Assembly (NCBI RefSeq): GCF_000745315.1
Contig: NZ_JQNQ01000001.1
Coordinates: 2,108,001-2,172,000, forward strand
Direction of reading: 5' to 3'
From: Salegentibacter sp. Hel_I_6
GTDB taxonomy: Bacteria; Bacteroidota; Bacteroidia; Flavobacteriales; Flavobacteriaceae
DNA: 64,000 nucleotides
The translations under genes were made by a program, and so were the position numbers. Below, piece after piece: positions 33,651-40,637 of the stretch. Under the pieces are notes generated by a model. The model ran no database searches. It worked only from the letters and a program-made list of their open reading frames with translations, and was not told where the DNA came from. Each line of letters begins with the position of its first letter. Position 1 is the first letter of the stretch.

Positions 33651-34856
33651 TTAAACCGCTTTTAAAGCTTTTCTACTACTACCCGCCGCTATAAATGAAG
33701 CGATAAGCCCTAGAATTCCTATGGTAAATATCACGATAAGAATGTTTTCAAAAGTAATGGCTACGGGATAGGGCAGGCTGGGAGTGATCATAACAAGATC
33801 AAATTGCAGTTGCAAGTAAACCAATAAAACTGCAGCAGAAAGACCAATGGCCCCACCAATAACAGTCATAAGGATTCCCTGGGTAAAGAAAATTTGTTTG
33901 ATCTGACTTTCGGAAGCGCCCAGGCTAAATAGTGTTTTAATATTATCACGTTTATCCAGGATCACCATAATAATAGAACCGGCAACATTAAAAAGTGCGA
34001 TTATCAACACCAACGTAAAAATAAGATAGACCGCAAGATTTTCGGTATTCAGCATTTTATAAAGCGTCTCGTTGAGTTGTGCCCGGTTTTTTATGATGAT
34101 TTCATCTCCAAAAAGTTCTTTTATTTCAGCGGTAATGATATCTGGATTAGCACCTGGGGCAATTTTAATTTCAATTCCGGAAAAAGTATTTTCATCTAGT
34201 TCTAAAAGATTTCTGGCAAAATTTAGATTAGAAAAAACATATTTATCGTCTAAGTCTTCATTTACGCTATAAATTCCGCTTATAATTACTTTTTCCTGGT
34301 TAAAAGCCTGGCCGGGATCTAAACCGGTAATTTGTCCTTTTCCCGGGCGCGGCACCATTACATTTAATAGATTCTGATAATTAAAAATACTAAGGCCCAG
34401 TTTTCTGGAAATAGTATTTCCAACCACTACCTGTGCTTCGCTATTGGTTAACCAGGAACCCGAAACCGCACTGTCTATTTGTGTAACTTGCTGATAATTA
34501 TTGTCTACCCCTTTTAGAAAAGCGGTGTGGTTTTTATTGCGGTAATCGAGAAAAATTCGCTCTTCAATGATTCTGCTGAATCCAGAAATCCCTTCAATTT
34601 CAGCCAGATCTTCAGCTTTATCATTCGGGAACTGAAATGTTTTTCCGCTTGACGGGAGTACTTTTAAATCGGGATCAAATTTATTGGAAAACGAAAGACT
34701 AAAGTCTTTAAGTCCGGCAAACCCTGAAAGTACTATGAATAAGGAAAAAGCCCCTGCAAACACCCCAATGGCTGCAATAATGGTGATAATATTAATGGCA
34801 TTATTGCTGCTTTTGCTAAAAAGATAGCGCCTGGCGATGTAGAAGGGAAACTTCAA
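33651..34856 (-). CDS. LolE/FtsX-type ABC transporter permease
   Basis: A 401-residue inner-membrane protein. One transmembrane helix lies near the N-terminus (about 20-45, FIARRYLFSKSSNNAINIITIIAA), then a MacB-like periplasmic domain (about 45-265), then three C-terminal helices (about 270-400). This is the topology of LolC/LolE lipoprotein-release permeases, and the N-terminal YLF.K..N.AINIIT pattern is typical. The matching ATPase is not next to it, which is normal in Bacteroidota. It follows rbfA by 1 base on the same strand, so the two are likely cotranscribed. Lipoprotein trafficking is the likely role. Confidence 0.82.
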   Translation of the reverse strand: MKFPFYIARRYLFSKSSNNAINIITIIAAIGVFAGAFSLFIVLSGFAGLKDFSLSFSNKFDPDLKVLPSSGKTFQFPNDKAEDLAEIEGISGFSRIIEERIFLDYRNKNHTAFLKGVDNNYQQVTQIDSAVSGSWLTNSEAQVVVGNTISRKLGLSIFNYQNLLNVMVPRPGKGQITGLDPGQAFNQEKVIISGIYSVNEDLDDKYVFSNLNFARNLLELDENTFSGIEIKIAPGANPDIITAEIKELFGDEIIIKNRAQLNETLYKMLNTENLAVYLIFTLVLIIALFNVAGSIIMVILDKRDNIKTLFSLGASESQIKQIFFTQGILMTVIGGAIGLSAAVLLVYLQLQFDLVMITPSLPYPVAITFENILIVIFTIGILGLIASFIAAGSSRKALKAV

Positions 34857-34857
34857 A

Positions 34858-35253
34858 TTAAGATTTTTTCCGGCGTTCCAGTAGGTCGGGATCGGTGATT
34901 GGGTTTTCTTCGCCCTTAATAGATTTTTCTATACCTTCTATATAATCTAAAGAATCGTCTAAGTAATAATTGATCTCCGGCATTTTACGCAACTGATTTT
35001 TAGTGCGCTGTGCCATTTCGTGCTTGATCTTAGATTTGCCAAGGTTTATTTCCTCTATAACTTCCTGCGCGTGTTTCTGCGGAAAAATACTGATATAAGC
35101 CTTAGCAATGGAAAGATCTGTGGTCACTTTCACTTTAGAGACCGAAATAATTACTCCTGTTCTCCCGGCATCTTTCAGGTTTTTTTGCAGAATATCGGCT
35201 AGATCGCGTTGCAAAACCCCTCCTATTTTCTTTTGTCTGTTTGTCTCTTCCAT
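34858..35253 (-). CDS. rbfA: Ribosome-binding factor A
   Basis: A 131-residue protein of normal length. It starts MEETNRQKKIGGVLQRDLAD and has the KH-like fold with family motifs VKVTTDLSIAKAYISIFP (about 42-60) and LRKMPEINYYLDDSLDY (about 90-106). RbfA binds the 16S rRNA 5' helix during late 30S maturation and supports growth in the cold. A minus-strand TATTTTTG box (35265-35258) lies just upstream of the start, implying a very short leader. The LolE-type permease gene follows immediately. Confidence 0.95.
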   Translation of the reverse strand: MEETNRQKKIGGVLQRDLADILQKNLKDAGRTGVIISVSKVKVTTDLSIAKAYISIFPQKHAQEVIEEINLGKSKIKHEMAQRTKNQLRKMPEINYYLDDSLDYIEGIEKSIKGEENPITDPDLLERRKKS

Positions 35254-35257
35254 AGGG

Positions 35258-35265
35258 CAAAAATA
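35258..35265 (-). promoter_or_regulatory. -7 promoter box of rbfA
   Basis: The minus strand reads TATTTTTG, an exact TAnnTTTG match, 4 bases before the rbfA ATG. The transcript would begin close to the start codon. A GTTATG-CA-CATAAC palindrome (35278-35291) lies at the position of the upstream promoter half. Confidence 0.45.
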
Positions 35266-35450
35266 CTATAATAAATTGTTATGCACATAACATTTGGATG
35301 CGATGCATGTTCCCGGTAGATTTTGTTTATATAAAAATACAGGTTTACTTTGTTGAAATAAGCTTGATGCTGAAATGAAAAATGGCTAATTCACTTATAA
35401 TTAATTGTAAACTGTAGCTATTAGCCTGGAATGAATCAAAAAATAAACAA

Positions 35451-35891
35451 ATGAAGAAAATTGAACATATTGGTATTGCCGTTAAGGACCTTGAAGCGGC
35501 AAATGCCACTTATAATGCGGTTTTGGGAAGTGAACATTATAAAACCGAAAGTGTGGAAAGTGAAGGAGTGAGTACGTCTTTTTTTAAAATTGGGGAAAGT
35601 AAAATTGAATTATTAGCTGCTACAACTTCTAATAGTCCTATTGCGAAATTTATAGAAAAACGGGGTGAAGGAATTCACCATATAGCTTTTGCGGTAGATG
35701 ATATTAAAGCTGAAATCACACGACTCCAAAAAGAAGGTTTTAAGCTGATAAATACCGAGCCTAAAGACGGCGCCGATAATAAGCTGGTAGCTTTTATGCA
35801 TCCTAAAAGTGCTAACGGGGTATTGGTAGAATTATGCCAGGAAAAAAGCACTTCCCCAGTCCAGTCTAAAGGAGAGGGAGCGAGCAGTTAA
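35451..35891 (+). CDS. mce: Methylmalonyl-CoA epimerase
   Basis: A 146-residue glyoxalase-fold protein. The metal ligands His in KKIEHIGIAV (about 5), His in EGIHHIAFAV (about 78) and Glu in VLVELCQ (about 129) are all present, with the paired beta-alpha-beta-beta-beta repeat. It interconverts (2R)- and (2S)-methylmalonyl-CoA in propionate metabolism. The family usually ends soon after VELCQ; here about 14 extra Ser/Pro/Gly-rich residues follow, probably read from inserted or repeat DNA. It stands alone upstream of the tRNA gene. Confidence 0.93.
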   Translation: MKKIEHIGIAVKDLEAANATYNAVLGSEHYKTESVESEGVSTSFFKIGESKIELLAATTSNSPIAKFIEKRGEGIHHIAFAVDDIKAEITRLQKEGFKLINTEPKDGADNKLVAFMHPKSANGVLVELCQEKSTSPVQSKGEGASS

Positions 35892-35907
35892 GAAATTGCA
35901 TTTCACC

Positions 35908-35938
35908 TTGCAGGAGTTAAAAATATATCATAATATTG
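35908..35938 (+). promoter_or_regulatory. tRNA promoter
   Basis: TTG (35908-35910), a 20-base spacer and TAATATTG (35931-35938) fit the Bacteroidota promoter pattern with one mismatch in the -7 box. The tRNA begins 39 bases later, leaving a 5' leader for RNase P. Confidence 0.5.
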
Positions 35939-35976
35939 CACTCCTAAAATTCGGGTATTGTTGAAATACTTGAATT

Positions 35977-36053
35977 GGTCCTATAGCTCAGCTGGTTAGA
36001 GCACTTGACTCATAATCAAGGGGTCCCTGGTTCGAGCCCAGGTGGGACCACCA
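35977..36053 (+). tRNA. tRNA with CAT anticodon (elongator Met or Ile2)
   Basis: A complete cloverleaf of 77 bases including an encoded CCA. The acceptor stem is GGTCCTA with TGGGACC, the D-arm lies around AGCTCAGCTGGTTAGAGC, and the anticodon stem is CTTGA/TCAAG with loop CTCATAA, giving CAT. The T-arm is CCTGG-TTCGAGC-CCAGG. It is not an initiator by sequence, because the first pair is G-C. A CAT anticodon may be elongator methionine or, if lysidine-modified, isoleucine; the sequence alone does not settle this. Confidence 0.93.
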
Positions 36054-36061
36054 ATAAAATC

Positions 36062-36091
36062 AAGCCTTACAGAGATGTAAGGCTTTTTTAT
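36062..36091 (+). terminator. Terminator of the tRNA gene
   Basis: AAGCCTTAC (36062-36070) and GTAAGGCTT (36077-36085) form a 9-base stem with loop AGAGAT and are followed directly by a T run. Confidence 0.88.
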
Positions 36092-36097
36092 TTCTTC

Positions 36098-36835
36098 TTA
36101 GGCACAACATTTATTTCTCAGTCTTTGTGTAAGCTTAAAGGCCAACTTTATATCGGGGTATTGCTCGAAGAGTATTTTGCTACGCTCGTGCTGGTTCTCT
36201 GTCCAATTTGAAGGTGCTTTATAGAGCAGGTACCGGCTGCGGGCTAATAATTGTTTTCTGGTATCTCCATTAGCAAAGGTTTCTGGACTAAAACTTTTCT
36301 GTTTTAACCTGGCTTGTTTGATTTGTTCGTTCTCCAGATCTATAGCCTCCCATCGGTGCTTGATCCTAATATCCTGCAGGGCTTCAAAGGTGAGTTTCTG
36401 CACATGGAATCGGTCGGTGACCTGTATGGCCTTAGGGAAGCATTTCCTGGCAATGGTTTTCATGGAATTGGCCATATCTAGGGTGATCTCCTTGACTCGG
36501 GCTCGTTTTGAAGCTGGTATTTTAAGCAGCTGTTCTATAATGGGTTCTACCTTGGTTCCCGAGAAAATAGCTACGATACTGCCCTTTTTACCCTTAGCTT
36601 TTTTATTGGCAATAATGGTATACAGCTCCCCTTTGGAGAGTGCAGTCTCATCTATAGAGAGCTTGGAGCTGATATTCTCGGGGAAGATGAGCCATTTCTT
36701 TGAATGGGATTTTTGATCCCAATCTTTAAAATCACTTAAATAATTTTTGTACTGGCGTTGGAGCTTCTTTCCATTGACCCCGTAAAATCCACCGATGGTA
36801 TGACAGTCTGAGGCTTTAGTACTGACTAAGTACTT
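36098..36835 (-). pseudogene. ISAon1-type transposase catalytic part, 3' truncated
   Basis: From 36835 the minus-strand frame is open for 245 codons to a TAA at 36098, starting after a stop and without an early ATG. It shows two expected DDE-type aspartate strands, LSIDETALSKGELYTI and ITLDMANSMK, plus VTDRFHVQKL and IRIKHRWEAID typical of ISAon1/ISL3-like transposases. Complete proteins of this type continue about 70-80 residues with the region holding the catalytic Glu. Here the match stops at LTQRLRN and three unrelated residues follow. The tRNA terminator lies directly beyond. The gene cannot encode a working transposase. Confidence 0.8.
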
Positions 36836-37190
36836 TTAAAAAAGCAGCGAACTCGACGGTCATACGGGTTCCCTGTGCTACTAAGTTCCAGTCACGCTGA
36901 ATAACCTGTTTGCTTTGTTTATTGAGCCACCGACGGCGTTTTATATGCAGGAATACCTTTTTACCACGTACAGGAAAATCCTGGATTGTTATTTCCTTAT
37001 GGAACCCGTGTGCTATGACCATCTGGGAGGAGAACTCTTTAGGAATCTCCGGCTTCTCTTCAAAATGTAGGTGTAATATACCTCCTTCTGTTTGATGACC
37101 GGTAAGATCAAAATGGGTGATTAATAATTCTGGTAATAATATCTTGAGTAGGTCTATATATGGATCCAATGCTTCCTGTTTAGAAAACAA
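36816..37190 (-). CDS. ISAon1-type transposase, N-terminal region protein
   Basis: A 124-residue protein matching the separate N-terminal frame of ISAon1-type elements (LPELLITHFDLTG, then GFHKEITIQDFPVRGKKV and HIKRRRWLNKQ, ending RMTVEFAAFLKVLSQY). It overlaps the catalytic frame by 20 bases at a T6A4 run (minus strand), with the catalytic frame in +1. In this family the two frames are normally annotated separately, and a frameshift at the overlap may join them. With the partner truncated, it is probably non-functional. Confidence 0.75.
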   Translation of the reverse strand: MFSKQEALDPYIDLLKILLPELLITHFDLTGHQTEGGILHLHFEEKPEIPKEFSSQMVIAHGFHKEITIQDFPVRGKKVFLHIKRRRWLNKQSKQVIQRDWNLVAQGTRMTVEFAAFLKVLSQY

Positions 37191-37312
37191 AAATCAAACT
37201 ATTATTTCAATTCACACACAACTTTTGAGAATGATCCATTTTTTCTACCAAGAATTATCTCAAACATTCCTAATATTTTTGTCTACTTTTACTTCTGAAG
37301 CCCCAAGCTAAC

Positions 37313-38393
37313 ATGGATATAAAAAGTATTGAAAGCGAGTTCGACCTGGAACCCTTCTTTTCCCTATCTCACGATTATTTGTATATTGCGGGTTTTGATG
37401 GATACTTCAGAAAAATAAATCCAGCCTTCGTAAAATTAATGGGATATACCCGTGAAGAACTATTTTCGAATCCCATTAGTAATTTTGTTTATCCTGAGGA
37501 TAAGAAGAATACGGCCGAAACCCGGGCAAAGATTTTGAAAGGAGTACCTTTGTTGCATTTTCAAAACCGTTATCTCACGAAATCAGGCGAAATTGTTTGG
37601 CTCACCTGGACTTCTATTCCGGTACCCGATAAAGAATTAATCTACGCTATTTCCAAGAACATTACCCATCTTAAAAAGCTGGAAGAAGATCGTCACTTCC
37701 GAATAAGAGACCTTACTTCAAAAAATTCAGGACTTACACAATTAAGTTATACTACGGCTCACGATTTAAGGTCTCCGGTAAACAACTTGATTTCGCTTGT
37801 TAATTTACTAGACCGCTCCAAAATTCAGGATGATGAAACCTTGCTATATCTGGAGTTATTAGAAAAATCAGTTTATAAATTAAAGAGGACTTTAAACGAG
37901 CAGGTTGATCATCTTCAGGAAAACCGTTTTCTAAAACCCTATTGCGAATCGGTGAATTTAAAAGAAGTGATTCAAAACATTGTAGATTCCTTACATTCTC
38001 TAATTCAAGAAACCGAGACCTGCTTTGAAATTGATTTTTCTTCAGTTGAATTCCTTAAGGTTAATAAATTTTACTTGCATAGCATCTTCCTTAATCTTAT
38101 CACCAATTCCATAAAATATGCTAAACCGGGAATTCCACCTCTAATCTCCATTAGTTCGAAAAAAAAATGAATTTGATTCTCAAATTAATTTTTTAGATAA
38201 CGGAACTGGTTTCGATATGGAAAAAACTGAGCACAGGCTATTTAAATTGCACCAGAAGTTTACAGATAATAAGGACAGCAAAGGTATTGGCCTATATCTG
38301 GTAAAGAGTTATATGAATAGCTTAGGAGGTGATATTGAGGTTAGGAGCAAAAACGGCGTTGGCACTGCTTTTATCTTAAATTTTAAAGATTGA
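37313..38393 (+). pseudogene. PAS-domain histidine kinase interrupted by a frameshift at an A9 run
   Basis: The first frame (37313-38170) gives 285 residues: a PAS domain (about 12-125), a HisKA H-box in YTTAHDLRSPVNNL (about 150) and the N-box LNLITNSIKYAKP (about 256-268). It then ends in Lys-Lys-Lys-stop within nine A bases (38159-38167). In the +1 frame the protein continues NEFDSQINFLDNGTGFD, then SKGIGLYLVKS and GTAFILNFKD to a TGA at 38391-38393, supplying the missing ATP-binding G1 and G2 boxes. With 8 A the whole kinase (about 359 residues) would be intact. It has no membrane segment. It is broken, phase-variable, rescued by slippage, or a sequencing error. Confidence 0.85.
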
Positions 38394-38540
38394 AGATAAA
38401 CGAAAAACAGCGAATGGTAATTGTGAAGTTTAAAGTCGTGGATATATTAATAGAGATATTAAAGGTCCGGAATTCTTATTATCTCGTGAATAATCTGGCT
38501 GTAAACTTCGTAGTAGAGTAAAAGTCTTTATAGAAAACAA

Positions 38541-38588
38541 AAAAACCTTAAAAAGACCCGTTTTAAAAAGCCTTTTTAAGGTTTTTAT
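38541..38588. terminator. Bidirectional terminator between kinase and PLP enzyme genes
   Basis: AAAAACCTTAAAAAG (38541-38555) and CTTTTTAAGGTTTTT (38572-38586) form a long stem with A/T flanks on both sides, between convergent genes. Confidence 0.8.
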
Positions 38589-38608
38589 TTACTAAACTTC
38601 AACTAAAA

Positions 38609-40456
38609 TCAAATTTGCTCAACAAAATCTGAAAAGACTTTTTTATGGAGTTTGAGGTCTAAATCTGGAGATACAGATACCCTGGCAATATAGTCCTTGT
38701 CATCTTCTTTGGTTGTGCCCTGGGTAGAGGTTGCGGGGATCGTCCAGTAACATCCTTTTAATTGACCATAACTCACACAATACTTACTTTCATTTGGGAT
38801 CTCACTAATCATCATATTAATTAGTTTTTGATTTAATGCTCGTTTATAGGTCTCCCTTTCTTCATCGGTATTTCCTTTGGTAGGAAGATCTAATGAAAAT
38901 ACAGAAGGGGTAAAGCCTTGCTGCGCTAATTCTTCTGAAACAAAATTAATTTTCGCCTCTGGTAAAGTTTCTTTGATGAAATTTACAAATGAGCGTGTGT
39001 TCACGTAGGCATCGGCAATTCTTTGGTTCATAGAAGGTAATTGCTTTGCCAGGATTTCAACCTGCAAATCTGTTGCCTCGTTATCGCAAAGGATCAGGTG
39101 TTTCTCTATTTTTCCTAATAAATCTTCTGCATTTTTATTGGCCACACAATAACCGGCGGTGCATTTTCCGCCACTTGGAAATTTTGAGCCGCTAACGTAT
39201 GAAATTGTTCTAATTTGAGAAAGTATACCGTCTTCAGCCAGGAATTGTACGTTAGGGCAAAAGGTTTGATCTAATATAAATACAGGATCAATAGCAGTTT
39301 CGCCGGTGGCAGTTTTTCGGCTTTCACTTAAAACAGCTCTTAATTTCTCAAGATCTGGGACTTCTACCCTTGGATTAGTAGGGATTTCGGCAATAATAAG
39401 GGGCACGGCGTCTTCTTTAGCAACCTGCTCCAAAACCAAATTAGTGCTTTGTACCATATCGTTATCCCCATCAACGGGTAAATCTACTATCTCCACATTA
39501 TCCAGGCAATCAGCCACTCGTCTGGCCTGGTCGTTGGTTCCGCCATAGCAATTAGGAGGCACAACTATTTTAATAGGTTTACCGGGATATTTTTCCAGCG
39601 CATCGTCTATTAGTCCCATCATAATGGCATATTGAATAGACAGCCCGCAAGAACCAAGCAGTGCTTTTGTAGAAGTACCGGTAATTTTTTTAATAGATGC
39701 TACTACACTGGCTTTATGAGCTTCAATATTATTTTCTTCGGAAGCAACAGGTTTTCCTATTAATTGCTTTAAAGCAGAAAAAGAATCTGCCGGGGTCATC
39801 GCAATGGTTTCCCTTCTTCGCACGTGCTGAATTGCTGAGATATAAGTTTCGTTTTGTTTCCCATTGACTAATAGAATGCTTCCCAGTTTTGGATCAACAT
39901 TTATAAAAAAGTCAATATTATCGGAAAAATTCGCTGTCTCGATCTCCTTCGATTGTGAAATAAAAACGCTACTACCATCAAAATCAGTAACCTCTTCAGC
40001 ATTCTCTACCGGGTTTAATTCAAAATTATAAGCGTAAACACGCTTTAGCGTTTCCGCATCAAAATAATCTGGTAATTCGCCGGTATATGAAATTCGGGTA
40101 TTTTTCTTATCGAATAAATTTTTTCTTAGAATCGCCAACACAGGAATTGTTCCTGATGAAAAACTAATTACATTTTCTGGCTTTACTCCATTTAACCTGG
40201 CAATAGCCCATTCCAATACTGAGGATAAAGGATGGCCCAACCGAATATAGTCGAAAGCGGTAGGTAATTCCTTAAGCGCTGCTGTTTCTGAATTATTGGC
40301 GGCATATAGTTTTTCAAATTGCTCTAGAAATTCGGTTTTGGCTAATTTTTCATTATAAATATCCAGTCTATGCGTGGTAAGTTTCAGCCAATCTTCTGGC
40401 GTATTTTCTAATATATCTTCAATATAATTTAGCACTTTAGCTTCCTTCATTATCAT
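38609..40456 (-). CDS. Large PLP-dependent enzyme of the Cys/Met metabolism family
   Basis: A 615-residue cytoplasmic protein (start at 40456, MIMKEAKVLN; a second ATG lies two codons on). The Cys/Met_Meta_PP fold type I core is about 240-615: PPNCYGGTNDQARRV near 300, the PLP-ring aspartate in VFILDQTFCP (about 395) and the Schiff-base lysine in SYVSGSKFPSGGKCTAGY (about 424). Classical cystathionine gamma-synthase/beta-lyase enzymes have about 380-400 residues; here an extra roughly 200-residue N-terminal region precedes. The core suggests sulfur amino-acid or related elimination/replacement chemistry, but the exact reaction is unknown. No clear operon partner. Confidence 0.75.
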   Translation of the reverse strand: MIMKEAKVLNYIEDILENTPEDWLKLTTHRLDIYNEKLAKTEFLEQFEKLYAANNSETAALKELPTAFDYIRLGHPLSSVLEWAIARLNGVKPENVISFSSGTIPVLAILRKNLFDKKNTRISYTGELPDYFDAETLKRVYAYNFELNPVENAEEVTDFDGSSVFISQSKEIETANFSDNIDFFINVDPKLGSILLVNGKQNETYISAIQHVRRRETIAMTPADSFSALKQLIGKPVASEENNIEAHKASVVASIKKITGTSTKALLGSCGLSIQYAIMMGLIDDALEKYPGKPIKIVVPPNCYGGTNDQARRVADCLDNVEIVDLPVDGDNDMVQSTNLVLEQVAKEDAVPLIIAEIPTNPRVEVPDLEKLRAVLSESRKTATGETAIDPVFILDQTFCPNVQFLAEDGILSQIRTISYVSGSKFPSGGKCTAGYCVANKNAEDLLGKIEKHLILCDNEATDLQVEILAKQLPSMNQRIADAYVNTRSFVNFIKETLPEAKINFVSEELAQQGFTPSVFSLDLPTKGNTDEERETYKRALNQKLINMMISEIPNESKYCVSYGQLKGCYWTIPATSTQGTTKEDDKDYIARVSVSPDLDLKLHKKVFSDFVEQI

Positions 40457-40637
40457 TAATTTTAGATAGGTTGGTAATATAATCTGCTTAGTTCTATTTT
40501 AAAAGTAAAAGAGATCGATTTTCGCATTGACGTTATAATATTTAATTAAGAAACCTCTTTTGGCTTCATTTCAGCACTTGAAAATTATCCTTAGTAAAAG
40601 CCCATATTATTTAGTAATTTCCGTTTTTTGCCGAACT

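Larger units (their letters stand above)
36098..37200 (-). mobile_element. Remnant of an ISAon1-type insertion sequence
   Basis: It consists of the transposase N-terminal frame (36816-37190) and the truncated catalytic frame (36098-36835). The tRNA-proximal end is lost at about 36100. The other end lies near 37190-37210, but I could not define a terminal inverted repeat or target duplication, so the limits are approximate. It probably no longer moves. Confidence 0.75.

Noticed and set aside
35278..35291. Palindrome GTTATG-CA-CATAAC between rbfA and mce as an operator
   Set aside because: It is a single short palindrome with no second copy in the window and no linked regulator, so I list it only as a remark with the rbfA promoter.
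36318..36716. 132-codon plus-strand frame in the insertion sequence
   Set aside because: It lies opposite the transposase catalytic region, whose DDE-type motifs are clear on the minus strand.
35977..37310. Genomic island or prophage inserted at the tRNA
   Set aside because: No integrase and no duplicate of the tRNA 3' end were seen; only a decayed insertion sequence lies beside the tRNA.
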